Below are positions 53,421 through 62,099 of a DNA stretch of 64,000 nt, in pieces. Positions within the stretch are counted from its first letter, which is position 1, and the number at the start of each line of letters is the position of its first letter. Source of the stretch: Methylobacterium sp. W2 (GTDB taxonomy: Bacteria > Pseudomonadota > Alphaproteobacteria > Rhizobiales > Beijerinckiaceae); the NCBI RefSeq assembly GCF_020662345.1, contig NZ_VMOA01000024.1:1-64000 (forward strand), in the 5' to 3' direction. Made by a program: the position numbers and the translations under genes. A model generated the notes under the pieces. That model saw nothing but the letters and a program-made list of their open reading frames with translations, had not been told where the DNA came from and ran no database searches.

Positions 53421-54611
53421 ATGATCACGGTCCGCCGTTCGACCTGTCTCGCCCTGACCCTCGCCCTCTCCGCCGCCCCGCTGCCGGTTCTCGCTCAGGC
53501 GCTCCAGAATCCCGGCACCGCGACGATCGAGGCGCATGTCGTCAAGGCCGCCCCGCTGGAGGCGACGCCGGAGCGGATCGCCGCCCTGAAGCTGCCCCCC
53601 GGGTTCACGATCGAGGCCTTCGCCCGCGATCTCGGCGCACCCCGTGTCATCGTCGTGGCCCCCGACGGGGCGCTCTATGTGAGCGACCGCGATGCCGGCA
53701 CGGTCACCCGGATCGATGCGGCCGACGCGGCCAAGCGGCAGGTCGTCCTGAAGAAGCCGGACGTGCACGGCCTCGCCATCCATGACGGCACCCTGTTCTA
53801 CGTGACCGTGAAGGAAATCTTCTCCGCGCCGATGAAGCCCGACGGCGGCCTCGGCCCCGAGACCAAGCTCGTCTCCGACCTGCCCGATGCCGGCCAGCAT
53901 CCCAACCGCACCATCGGCTTCGGGCCGGACGGCTGGCTCTATGCGAGCCTCGGCTCCACCTGCAACGAGTGCGAGGAGCGCAACCCCGAGAACGCCACCA
54001 TGGTGCGGATGAAACCGGATGGGTCGGGCCGGGAGATCGTCGCCTCGGGCTTGCGCAACACCATCGGCTTCGCCTGGGAGCCCGGGACCAAGGCCCTCTA
54101 CGGCTGGGACGACGGCGTCGACTGGCTCGGCAACGACGAAACGCCGGAGGAGCTGAACAAGATCGAGGCGGGCAAGAAGTACGGCTGGCCCTACATCTTC
54201 GGCGCCGGGATCAAGAATCTCTATCGCGAAGTCCCGAAGAGCTCCTTGGAGCAGTGGGACAAGGACAGCGAACGGCCGGTCCTCACCTGGACGGCACACG
54301 CCTCCTCGATGCAGTTCGCCTTCTATGACGGCGCGCAGTTCCCGGCGGAGTACAGGGGCGACGCTTTCGTCACCATGCACGGCTCGTGGAACCGCAAGCC
54401 GCCGAGCGGCTACGAGGTCCTGCGCGTGCATTTCGAGAAGGGCCGGCCAACATCGATCACCCCGTTCGTGTCGGGCTTCCTCACCGAGGGCGGCCCGAGC
54501 GGCTGGTCACGTTTCGCCCGGCCCTTCGGCTTGGCGGTTGCCAAGGACGGAAGCCTGTATCTCGGCGACGACCAGCACGGCATCGTCTACCGGATCAGCT
54601 ACAAGGGCTGA
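53421..54611 (+). CDS. sorbosone-dehydrogenase-like (PQQ-type) beta-propeller protein
   Basis: 396 aa. Signal peptide about 1-24 (CLALTLALSAAPLPVLAQA), then a beta-propeller with the L-sorbosone/glucose-dehydrogenase family pattern: LPPGFTIEAFARDLGAPRVIVVAPDGALYVSDRDAGTVTRID, HPNRTIGFGPDGWLYASLGSTCNECEERNPE (about 160-190), GLRNTIGFAWEP, and FVTMHGSWNRKPPSGYEV. Periplasmic, probably PQQ-dependent and electron-transferring to cytochromes; methylotrophs make PQQ. Substrate unknown. Two Cys in CNEC may coordinate metal. Confidence 0.85.
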   Translation: MITVRRSTCLALTLALSAAPLPVLAQALQNPGTATIEAHVVKAAPLEATPERIAALKLPPGFTIEAFARDLGAPRVIVVAPDGALYVSDRDAGTVTRIDAADAAKRQVVLKKPDVHGLAIHDGTLFYVTVKEIFSAPMKPDGGLGPETKLVSDLPDAGQHPNRTIGFGPDGWLYASLGSTCNECEERNPENATMVRMKPDGSGREIVASGLRNTIGFAWEPGTKALYGWDDGVDWLGNDETPEELNKIEAGKKYGWPYIFGAGIKNLYREVPKSSLEQWDKDSERPVLTWTAHASSMQFAFYDGAQFPAEYRGDAFVTMHGSWNRKPPSGYEVLRVHFEKGRPTSITPFVSGFLTEGGPSGWSRFARPFGLAVAKDGSLYLGDDQHGIVYRISYKG

Positions 54612-54639
54612 TCCGGTCGTGAGGAAACGTGGGTGCCGC

Positions 54640-55812
54640 TCAGCGCGCGGCGCCCACAGTGTCGGCCATCCGTGCGTCGCGGGTGCCGAGCGGCTGTTCC
54701 CGTCCCACCGTGGTGTCGATCTCGGTCTGGTGCTCCATCTCGGCGTTGATCTCGGCGCCGAGCAACACGATCGTGGTCGAGATCCAGATCCAGGTCATGA
54801 AGCCGACGACGGCGCCGAGGGAGCCGTAGGTCTCATTGTATTTGCCGAAATTGGAGACGTACCAGGAAAAGCCCAATGAACCCGCGAGCCAGAGCACGCC
54901 CGCGATGGCGCTGCCCCAGGTCACCCAGCGCCAGCGCGGTGCATCCCGGCTCGGGCCGTAGCGGTAGAGCAGGGCGAGACCGGCCAGCACGGCCAGCAGC
55001 AGCACCGGCCAGCGCAGGAGCGAGATGTACCAGGCCTCGGCGCTGAGCCCGACGACGTTGATCACTGCCGGCACCACGACGATGCCCGCCAGCGCAAGGA
55101 CGATGAACAGCAGGGCGCCCGCGGTGAAGCCGAGCGAGCGCAGGTTGAGCCAGAAGAAGTTCCGGGTCTCACGCTCCTCATAGACGATGTTGAGGGCCTG
55201 GAAGACTGCTTTCATCCCGCCATTGGCGCTCCAGATCGAGAGGCCGAGGCCGGTGAAGAAGGTGATGCCCAGGGTGGTGTCACCCTTCTCCGCGATGCGC
55301 TTCACCTGCTCGCCGATGATGTCGAGGGCGCCGGACGGGATGACGCCCTGGAGCGTGCGGAGATGGTCGTTGATGGTGACCACATCCGCCACCAGCCCGT
55401 AACAGGAGACCAGCGCCGCGATGGCCGGGAAGATCGCCAGGAGGACGTAGAAGGTCACCCCCGCCGCCACCGAGACGAGGTTGTTCTCGCCGACATCGTG
55501 GAAGACCCGCAGTCCGATATCCTTCCAGCCCTTGGCCGGGATTTCCGAAGGCTTGGCTGCCTGGCGTCCCCGTTCAGACTCTGTCCTGGCGACCTGTTTG
55601 GCGTCCCTTCCCTCATGGGAGGGGGAGGGCTCGCTGGTGCGCGGGGCGGAGGGAGAATCGTCCGACGATGACCCGGGCCGAGAGGGTCGCGCGCCCTTCC
55701 TCGGCAGGACGACGAGGCCGATGAGCGCGGTCACGAGCCCCAGCGTCCATAGGGTGGAGCCCGATTGCTCAGGGCCCGCCGCTCCCGCCGGTTCGTGATG
55801 TGGTTCGGCCAT
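54640..55812 (-). CDS. YihY/BrkB-family inner-membrane protein
   Basis: 390 aa. An N-terminal hydrophobic helix (about 22-38) and a long Ser/Arg/Pro-rich cytoplasmic linker precede the YihY core, which starts at KGWKDIGLRVFHDVGENNLVSVAAGVTFYVLLAIFPAIAALVSCYGL. About six membrane helices follow, including GFMTWIWISTTIVLLGAEINAEM. Once annotated RNase BN in error; the family is of uncertain, possibly transport, function. The extra N-terminal helix and linker (about 90 aa) are a variation on the shorter E. coli form. Confidence 0.9.
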   Translation of the reverse strand: MAEPHHEPAGAAGPEQSGSTLWTLGLVTALIGLVVLPRKGARPSRPGSSSDDSPSAPRTSEPSPSHEGRDAKQVARTESERGRQAAKPSEIPAKGWKDIGLRVFHDVGENNLVSVAAGVTFYVLLAIFPAIAALVSCYGLVADVVTINDHLRTLQGVIPSGALDIIGEQVKRIAEKGDTTLGITFFTGLGLSIWSANGGMKAVFQALNIVYEERETRNFFWLNLRSLGFTAGALLFIVLALAGIVVVPAVINVVGLSAEAWYISLLRWPVLLLAVLAGLALLYRYGPSRDAPRWRWVTWGSAIAGVLWLAGSLGFSWYVSNFGKYNETYGSLGAVVGFMTWIWISTTIVLLGAEINAEMEHQTEIDTTVGREQPLGTRDARMADTVGAAR

Positions 55813-56103
55813 CGGCGGTTCGTCCTACGGGAAGAGAAGTGAATACAATTCCTTCCGACAACCTTCCGGCACGCGGAGGGTTTCATGCAGCGTCCCCGAC
55901 GGTCGCTTAGGGAATAGAACGGTCTTACAGCGTACAGAGAAGACCCCGGGGGAGCTGCCGGAGCGCCGTTCGGCACGGTGCGTGCTCCCAGGCACGGACT
56001 TTCGACCCGTCAGCGGTTACGAGCCGCCATTCGGCGCTTGCCCTCGGCAGCCGTTGCCCTCACCGTTTTCGCGAAATTTCCCAAACGAGGACACGACAGC
56101 CCC

Positions 56104-57930
56104 GTGCCGCACGCGACAGAGCTGATTGCCATCATCGCCCTCGGTCTCGTGCTGGCCTTCGCCTGCGGGATGCTGGCCCAACGCCTGCGGCTGCCTCCCC
56201 TGGTCGGTTATCTCCTCGCCGGCGTGCTCGTGGGGCCGTACACACCCGGCTTCGTCGGCAACAGCCAGCTCGCGAGCCAGCTCGCCGAGATCGGCGTGAT
56301 CCTGCTGATGTTCGGAGTGGGGCTGCACTTCTCGATCAAGGACCTGATGGCGGTGCGTACCATCGCCCTACCGGGCGCCATCGTGCAGATCGTGGCCGCC
56401 ACCGCCATGGGCGGCCTGCTGGCGCATCTCTGGGGCTGGGGCATCGGCGCCGGCCTCGTCTTCGGCCTCGCTTTGTCGGTGGCGAGTACCGTGGTGCTGC
56501 TGCGGGCGCTGGAGGAGCGTCGGCTCCTCGACAGCGACAAGGGCCGAATCGCGGTGGGTTGGCTCATCGTCGAGGATCTCGCCATGGTCCTCGCCCTGGT
56601 CCTGCTCCCCGCCCTCGCGCCGTCCCTTGGGGGAGTTGGCGACGGCGCGGCCCACCATGTGGGGGACGGCAACATCTGGCTCACCCTGGTGCTGACGCTG
56701 GCCAAGGTCGCGGTGTTCGCCCTGGTGATGCTGGTAGGCGGGCGCCGCGTGGTGCCCTGGCTCCTCGATCAGGCGGCGCGCACCGGCTCGCGCGAGCTCT
56801 TCACCCTGGCGGTCCTCGCCCTGGCGCTCGGCATCGCTTTCGGTTCGGCCGAACTCTTCGGGGTCTCCTTCGCGCTGGGCGCCTTCTTCGCCGGGATGGT
56901 GCTCGCCGAATCCGACCTGAGCCATCAGGCGGCCGCCGATTCCCTGCCGCTGCAGGATGCGTTCGCGGTTCTGTTCTTCGTCTCCGTGGGCATGTTGTTC
57001 GACCCCGGCATCCTCCTGCGCGAGCCGCTCTCGGTGCTCGCCGTCCTCGGCATCATCCTCCTCGGCAAGTCCATCGCGGCGGTGGCGATCGTTCTCGCCT
57101 TTAAGCATCCCATCGGCACGGCCCTCACCATCGCGGCGAGTCTGGCGCAGATCGGCGAGTTCTCGTTCATCCTGGTCAGCCTCGGGCTCTCGCTGAAGCT
57201 GCTCCCCACCGAGGGGCGCGATCTCATCCTCGGCGGCGCCATCCTCTCCATCACCCTCAACCCGCTGTTCTTCGTCCTGGCCGACCGGGCGACGCGCTTG
57301 TTCGCCGAGCGGCCGGATCTCGCCGCCCGGTTCGAGCGGCGAGGTGCTGCGGCGATGGCCGTCACCGAGGAGGCCAAACCCCATCGCGGCCACGCCATCG
57401 TCATCGGCTACGGTCGTGTCGGCAGCACCATCGCCAATGCCTTCGCCACCTGGGACATGCCCTACCTCGTGATCGACCGCGACCGCCGCCGCGTCCTCGA
57501 CCTGCGCAAGGACGGCGTCGAGGCGGTGTTCGGGGACGCCACCGCGCCGGGCATCCTCGAAGCGGCCGATATCGGACAGGCGAAGCTCATCGTGATCGCG
57601 TCGCCCGAGCCGCATACGGCGCGGCGCCTCGTCGAACTCGCCCGCGAGGCCAATCCCGGCATCGACACCCTGGTACGCACCCACAACGACGGCGAGCGGC
57701 GCCATTTCGAGGAGCAGGGCGTCGGCCTCGTCCTCATGGCCGAGCGCGAACTCGCCTACGGGATGACGCTCTACGCCCTGCGCAGCCTCGGGCTGAAGGA
57801 GGGCGAAGCGCGCATCTTCGTCGACAGCACCCGCGTGGAAAGCCGCTCGGCCCCCGTGGAGGCCGAGATCGACCAGGGCGCGCCGGAACTGCGCCCGCAC
57901 AAATCGGACGTGGTGGAGGGTAAGGGGTAG
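56104..57930 (+). CDS. ybaL: CPA2-family cation:proton antiporter with RCK domain (YbaL-like)
   Basis: 608 aa, GTG start. The membrane half (about 1-385) has the CPA2 fold with GYLLAGVLVGPYTPGFVG (about 35-52), VASTVVLLRALEERRLL and FFAGMVLAESDLS; the cytoplasmic half (about 415-540) is an RCK_N/TrkA nucleotide-binding domain (AIVIGYGRVGSTIANAFATW, LVIDRDRRRVLDL, VFGDAT). It is related to E. coli YbaL/KefB, probably exchanging K+ or Na+ for H+ under NAD(P)H or glutathione-adduct control. A longer GTG frame from 55978 adds unlikely sequence. No KefF/KefG partner adjoins it. Confidence 0.88.
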   Translation: MPHATELIAIIALGLVLAFACGMLAQRLRLPPLVGYLLAGVLVGPYTPGFVGNSQLASQLAEIGVILLMFGVGLHFSIKDLMAVRTIALPGAIVQIVAATAMGGLLAHLWGWGIGAGLVFGLALSVASTVVLLRALEERRLLDSDKGRIAVGWLIVEDLAMVLALVLLPALAPSLGGVGDGAAHHVGDGNIWLTLVLTLAKVAVFALVMLVGGRRVVPWLLDQAARTGSRELFTLAVLALALGIAFGSAELFGVSFALGAFFAGMVLAESDLSHQAAADSLPLQDAFAVLFFVSVGMLFDPGILLREPLSVLAVLGIILLGKSIAAVAIVLAFKHPIGTALTIAASLAQIGEFSFILVSLGLSLKLLPTEGRDLILGGAILSITLNPLFFVLADRATRLFAERPDLAARFERRGAAAMAVTEEAKPHRGHAIVIGYGRVGSTIANAFATWDMPYLVIDRDRRRVLDLRKDGVEAVFGDATAPGILEAADIGQAKLIVIASPEPHTARRLVELAREANPGIDTLVRTHNDGERRHFEEQGVGLVLMAERELAYGMTLYALRSLGLKEGEARIFVDSTRVESRSAPVEAEIDQGAPELRPHKSDVVEGKG

Positions 57931-58082
57931 GTGCGCGGCTCCTCCCGTCGGCTATGCGAGACGGGAACGCGCCAGCGGTCATCCAGCCGTACCACAGGGC
58001 GTACTTCTCCTCAAAGGATCGTGCGAATCCTATGATCGGCATCGGTTGCCCGTCTGCCTGGCGCTTGTAAAAGTACGTTATT

Positions 58083-58109
58083 CCATACATTGTCGGCTTC
58101 AACGTATGG
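58083..58109. promoter_or_regulatory. candidate HipB operator
   Basis: Inverted repeat CCATAC (58083-58088) and GTATGG (58104-58109) with a 15-base spacer, immediately upstream of hipB. With flanks the arms read ATTCCATAC and GTATGGGAT, matching at 8 of 9 positions, which suits a dimeric HTH protein repressing its own operon. Confidence 0.6.
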
Positions 58110-58119
58110 GATAGAGATC

Positions 58120-58440
58120 ATGCGGACGAAGGCCATCATCTCGGGTGCCGAACAGGACGCCCTCGAAGCGCTCGCGACCTCCATCCGGCTCGCCCGCCTT
58201 CGCCGGAACATCACCCAGGCGGAGTTCGCCGAGCGTATGGGCGTCGCGCGCTTGTCCGTCGTGTCTCTTGAGAAGGGGCGGCCGGGAGTGACGGTGGGAA
58301 CACTCCTGAAGGCCATGACGGTGCTCGGCTACACCGACAGGATCGGAGCTCTTCTCGCCGCGGACCCGATCGGCGACGGAATGGCGATGGTCTCTGGCCG
58401 ACAGAGGGCCACGGGACGAGCCGATGTGGCGGATTTCTAG
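58120..58440 (+). CDS. hipB: HipB-like XRE-family antitoxin
   Basis: 106 aa. The HTH_XRE domain spans about 15-70 (LATSIRLARLRRNITQAEFAERMGVARLSVVSLEKGRPGVTVGTLLKAMTVLGY). It should bind HipA, neutralise it, and repress the operon through the repeat at 58083-58109. The 3' end overlaps hipA by 17 bases. The C-terminal tail is polar and may contact HipA. Confidence 0.88.
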   Translation: MRTKAIISGAEQDALEALATSIRLARLRRNITQAEFAERMGVARLSVVSLEKGRPGVTVGTLLKAMTVLGYTDRIGALLAADPIGDGMAMVSGRQRATGRADVADF

Positions 58441-59671
58441 AACTGGCCGGATTGACCGGCTTGTCGTGTTTCGGGCACGCGAAGGCGGTTACATCCCGGC
58501 CGGTGAACTGACTTTCGAGGGCGGCGGCCATCAGCGGCTCGGCCGGTTCGTCTACGCAGCGAGCTACCTCGCGCGCTCGGAAAAAACGCCCCTCGATCCG
58601 ATTGGTCTGCCATTGCGCCGGGGATCGGTGGCAGCGGCCCCCGAAGAGGTTCCGTTGGTCTTCCACGATGTCGGGCCTGACGGCTGGGGCAAGGACGTGC
58701 TCGTGCGGGCTTTTCCTTCCCTCTCCCTGAGCATGCCGGAATTCCTGGCGCTCGGCGGTCTGGGGCGTACCGGCGATCTGGCCTTCGGACCGACACCGGA
58801 GGGACCGGCAACCTGGGCTCCAGGGCCCGAACCGCTGCTCGATCTTCCGCGCGAGAACGACGACCTCGAAGCGCTGATGGCGGCGGCCGCGGCCGTGGAG
58901 GCGGGAGATGCCGACGGGCACCACTTCAAGCTTCTCTTCCGAGGGAGCGCCGATGTCGGGGGCGCGCGTCCGAAGGCGCGGATCCGGGACGCAGGCAGGG
59001 ACTGGATCGCAAAATTTCCCGCGGCGACCGATCGCTTCGACGATCCTCGAGTCGAGTCGGCCTGTCTCGATGTGGCCGAGGCTGCCGGCCTGCCTGTGCC
59101 GGAACGCAAGATCGTGGAGGCCGGAGGACGTGCCGCCCTGTTCGTCCGCCGTTTCGATCGCTCAGAGGAAATGCGGCCCTACGCCTACCTGAGCGCCGCG
59201 ACACTGTTGAAGCAGCCTTCGATGCGATACGGCACCGACCACACCTATCTCGATATCGCTGCCGCGGCGCAGGCGATTGGCGTGCGCGGGGCCGCCGAGG
59301 CGATGTTCGAACGCCTGATCCTGAACGCCACGCTTCACAACACGGACGATCATCTGCGCAACCACGGCTTCCTGGATCGGGGAGGGGGCTGGGAGATCGC
59401 GCCGGTGTTCGATCTCGTTCCCCATCCGGGCCAGCGACGCCATGTCTGCGCGCCGGCTCGGGGGATCGGTCCCGAATGGAACCCCGACCGCGCCTTCGAT
59501 GCGCATGTCCCGTTGAAGATTCCATTGAGGACGGCCGAGGCGATCCGCGACCGCATTATCCAGGCCGCGCGCCGTCTTCCCGCCTTCATGGACGAACGCG
59601 GGGTCACGGTCCGGGACCGGCGGACGCTGGCGGATGCGTTTCCGAGCTCGATCGGATTCAACCCGGCATGA
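58424..59671 (+). CDS. hipA: HipA-like serine/threonine kinase toxin
   Basis: 415 aa. Family features: N-terminal HipA_N region (about 10-130; EVPLVFHDVGPDGWGKDVLVRAF), the Gly-rich loop GSADVGGARPKARI (about 174-187), catalytic loop N-T-D-D-H (306-310, HNTDDHLRNHGFL) and the DFG-like FDLVPHPG with Asp330. All key residues are present, so kinase activity is expected. E. coli HipA phosphorylates GltX and causes persistence; targets here may differ. It overlaps hipB, so it is transcribed with it. Confidence 0.9.
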   Translation: MWRISRTGRIDRLVVFRAREGGYIPAGELTFEGGGHQRLGRFVYAASYLARSEKTPLDPIGLPLRRGSVAAAPEEVPLVFHDVGPDGWGKDVLVRAFPSLSLSMPEFLALGGLGRTGDLAFGPTPEGPATWAPGPEPLLDLPRENDDLEALMAAAAAVEAGDADGHHFKLLFRGSADVGGARPKARIRDAGRDWIAKFPAATDRFDDPRVESACLDVAEAAGLPVPERKIVEAGGRAALFVRRFDRSEEMRPYAYLSAATLLKQPSMRYGTDHTYLDIAAAAQAIGVRGAAEAMFERLILNATLHNTDDHLRNHGFLDRGGGWEIAPVFDLVPHPGQRRHVCAPARGIGPEWNPDRAFDAHVPLKIPLRTAEAIRDRIIQAARRLPAFMDERGVTVRDRRTLADAFPSSIGFNPA

Positions 59672-59686
59672 ATCTGATGCGCAGGC

Positions 59687-60637
59687 TCAGCCCGGTGCGG
59701 ACAAGGCGCTCTTCGGCAGCAGCATGTGGACGCCCTTGTTGCCGTCGACCGTCTGCGTGATGCGCAGATTGCCGGCCAACGAGCACAGCATGTAGGCCTG
59801 ATTGCGGGTCAGATCGCTGCGAGCGCAGACGTGACGGACCATCTCGCGCACCGCCTGGCGCATGGCCTCGTCGAGGCTCTCATGCAGACCGATCGTCATG
59901 AGATCGGTGGGCGTCTCGGCGAAGGGCCACGCATAGCCGAGATCCTTGCGCACGGTGAGGCGGAATGTGCCCGAAAGGCCCGTCTCAAGGGCCGTGATAC
60001 AGACCTCGCCGTCGCCCTGCACGCCGTGGCCGTCCCCGGCATAGAAGCCGGCGCCGGGGTTGAAGACGGGCAGATACAGCGACGTGTCGACCTTGAGCTC
60101 CTTGTTGTCCATGTTTCCGCCGAAGGCGCGGGGGACCGGAGAACCGACCCTGCCCCAGGCGGCGGGAGGCGCCGTACCCATGATCCCGAAGAATGGATCG
60201 AGGGCCAGTTCAGCGCCCCAGGGCAGGATCGCGACGCCGCGGGCGACGTCGATGTCGGGATGGATCGTTTCGTAATCGGTGAATTCGTCCGGCAGGGTGC
60301 CGAGCAGGGGCAGGATCGCCACGAAGCCCCAATCCATGCGGAATTTCAGATCGAGGATATCGACCTGGAGTACGTCGCCGGGTTCGGCCCCGCGGACATG
60401 GACCGGGCCGGTGACGAAATGCGGCCCGGGGCCGGGGGCCAGCGTGTCGAGGGCCGCGAGATAATCGGCCGGCACCCGGGCCGGATCGGGGTGGAGCGAT
60501 TCTTTGCCGCCGGCCGGAAACGAATGGAGCGTGACGGTATCGCCGGACTCGATCTCCAGGACCGGCGGCAGGTCGGCGTCGAAATAGCCGAGCACCATTG
60601 TGTCGGGAGTCGCGGGAATCTCGTGATGCGTCGACAT
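59687..60637 (-). CDS. fmdA: acetamidase/formamidase
   Basis: 316 aa of the FmdA_AmdA family, which hydrolyses formamide or acetamide to acid and ammonia. Blocks: VTGPVHVRGAEPGDVLQVDIL, the LPWGAELALDPFFGIMGTAPP region (about 150-170), FGGNMDNKELKVDTSLYLPVFNPGAGFYAGDGHGVQGDGEVCITALE (about 185-232). AGGA precedes ATG 60637. Its gene starts 26 bases after urtE and belongs to that ABC operon, pointing to short-chain amides, besides or instead of urea, as the transported substrate. Confidence 0.92.
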   Translation of the reverse strand: MSTHHEIPATPDTMVLGYFDADLPPVLEIESGDTVTLHSFPAGGKESLHPDPARVPADYLAALDTLAPGPGPHFVTGPVHVRGAEPGDVLQVDILDLKFRMDWGFVAILPLLGTLPDEFTDYETIHPDIDVARGVAILPWGAELALDPFFGIMGTAPPAAWGRVGSPVPRAFGGNMDNKELKVDTSLYLPVFNPGAGFYAGDGHGVQGDGEVCITALETGLSGTFRLTVRKDLGYAWPFAETPTDLMTIGLHESLDEAMRQAVREMVRHVCARSDLTRNQAYMLCSLAGNLRITQTVDGNKGVHMLLPKSALSAPG

Positions 60638-60663
60638 GAGGAATCCTTTCGATGATCGGATGG

Positions 60664-61392
60664 TCAGACGGCGATGTGCCGGGCGAGGGCGGCGTGGTCC
60701 AAGCTCTCCCGCGTGCCCCGTTCGACCACGCCGCCGCGTGAGAGCACGACGAAGGAATCGGCGAGGCGGACCGCGAATTCGAGATACTGCTCCACGAGGA
60801 GCACGGTGATCCGGCCCCGGAGCCCTTTGATCACGGCCTCGATCGCCGAGACGATGGAGGGCTGGATGCCCTCGGTCGGCTCGTCGAGGAGGATGAGGCG
60901 GGGGCGGGTGCTGAGCGCGCGGGCGATGGCGAGTTGCTGCTGCTGGCCGCCCGAGAGGTTGCCGCCGGGCCGGTTCCACAGGCCGCGCAGGGCCGGGAAC
61001 AGGGCGACCGCCTCGTCCACGGCATCGGAGCGGTCGAGCCCATGCGCGCGGGCGGCAACGCGCAGATTCTCCGCCACGGTGAGGTCCGCGAAGATCTCGC
61101 GGCCCTGGGGCACGATGGCGAGGCCCGCCCGCGCCCGCCGGTCCGGCGACAGGTCGGTGATGTCGATATCGCCGAGAAGGATGCGGCCGCTGCTCGTCGG
61201 GATCAGCCCGGCCAGACAGCGCAGGAGGGTGGTCTTGCCGGCGCCGTTGCGGCCAAGCACCGCTAAGCAGGCGCCGGGCGCGATGGAGAAGTCCACGTTC
61301 CGCAGGACCTGCGCACTGCCGTAATGCTGGTCGAGGCCGGAGACGGTCAGCCCCAGTGGGCCGGGCGGAGGGGAGGGGGATACATCGCTCAT
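60664..61392 (-). CDS. urtE: urea/short-chain amide ABC transporter ATPase UrtE
   Basis: 242 aa ABC ATPase of the branched-chain-type (LivF-like) group. Walker A GRNGAGKTT (about 47-55), signature LSGGQQQQLAIAR (about 143-155), Walker B LILLDEPTEGIQPSI, with UrtE-typical IVPQGREIFADLTVAENL. It overlaps urtD by four bases. It is one of two ATPases energising the UrtBC permease. Confidence 0.92.
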   Translation of the reverse strand: MSDVSPSPPPGPLGLTVSGLDQHYGSAQVLRNVDFSIAPGACLAVLGRNGAGKTTLLRCLAGLIPTSSGRILLGDIDITDLSPDRRARAGLAIVPQGREIFADLTVAENLRVAARAHGLDRSDAVDEAVALFPALRGLWNRPGGNLSGGQQQQLAIARALSTRPRLILLDEPTEGIQPSIVSAIEAVIKGLRGRITVLLVEQYLEFAVRLADSFVVLSRGGVVERGTRESLDHAALARHIAV

Positions 61393-62099
61393 CGGCCGAG
61401 GAACACCTCGATCACTCGGGAATCGGCGCGCGCACCGGCCATCCCGCCCTCGAACAGGGTTCGGCCCTCGTGCAGCACCGTGACCCGGTCGGCGATGGCC
61501 TCGACGAAGGCCATGTCGTGCTCGATGACCAGGATCGCCCGGTCGGGACGGCGCAGGGACCGGATCAGGTCGGCCGTGCGCACGGTCTCGGCATCAGATA
61601 ATCCCGCCACGGGTTCGTCGAGGAGAACCAGCCTCGGCCGGGAGGCGAGCACCATGCCGATCTCGAGCCATTGCTTCTCCCCATGCGCCAGGGAGCCCGC
61701 GAGGGTGTCGGCCCGCGCCTCCAGGCCGGTCTCGGCGAGGGAGGCCGCCACGCGGTCGGATCGCTCCGATGCCGGACAATCGAGGCCGCAGCCGATCTCG
61801 AGGTTCTCGCGCACGGTGAGGGCGGGAAAGACGCTGGGCTTCTGGAACTTGCGACGCACGCCGGCGCGGGCGATCTGCGCCTCCGAGCGCCGGGTCAGGT
61901 CGAGGTCGTCGCCGAGAAGGATGCGGCCCGAGGTCGGTCTGGCGATACCGGTGATGGCGTCGAGAAGCGTGGTCTTGCCGGCGCCGTTCGGCCCGATCAC
62001 CGCGCGAACCTCGCCGGGATCGATGGCCAGGGACAGGCCGTCCAGGGCGCGGAACCGTCCGAATACGACGCTCAGGTTCTCGATGACCAGGGCGCTCAT
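61389..62099 (-). CDS. urtD: urea/short-chain amide ABC transporter ATPase UrtD
   Basis: 236 aa ABC ATPase (LivG-like). Walker A GPNGAGKTT (about 33-41), signature LAHGEKQWLEIGM (UrtD-type LSHG-x-KQWLEIGM), Walker B LVLLDEPVAGLSDAE, switch His in VIEHDMAFVEAIADRVTVLHEG. It overlaps urtC and urtE by four bases each, a tightly coupled operon. ATG 62099 starts the domain; frames continuing upstream translate urtC DNA. Confidence 0.92.
   Translation of the reverse strand: MSALVIENLSVVFGRFRALDGLSLAIDPGEVRAVIGPNGAGKTTLLDAITGIARPTSGRILLGDDLDLTRRSEAQIARAGVRRKFQKPSVFPALTVRENLEIGCGLDCPASERSDRVAASLAETGLEARADTLAGSLAHGEKQWLEIGMVLASRPRLVLLDEPVAGLSDAETVRTADLIRSLRRPDRAILVIEHDMAFVEAIADRVTVLHEGRTLFEGGMAGARADSRVIEVFLGR

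Noticed and set aside
57734..58102. A minus-strand frame beginning near hipB with a sensible first 45 residues
   Set aside because: It needs a TTG start, runs into the antiporter gene's antisense, and has no recognisable family; kept only as a possible remnant in the findings.
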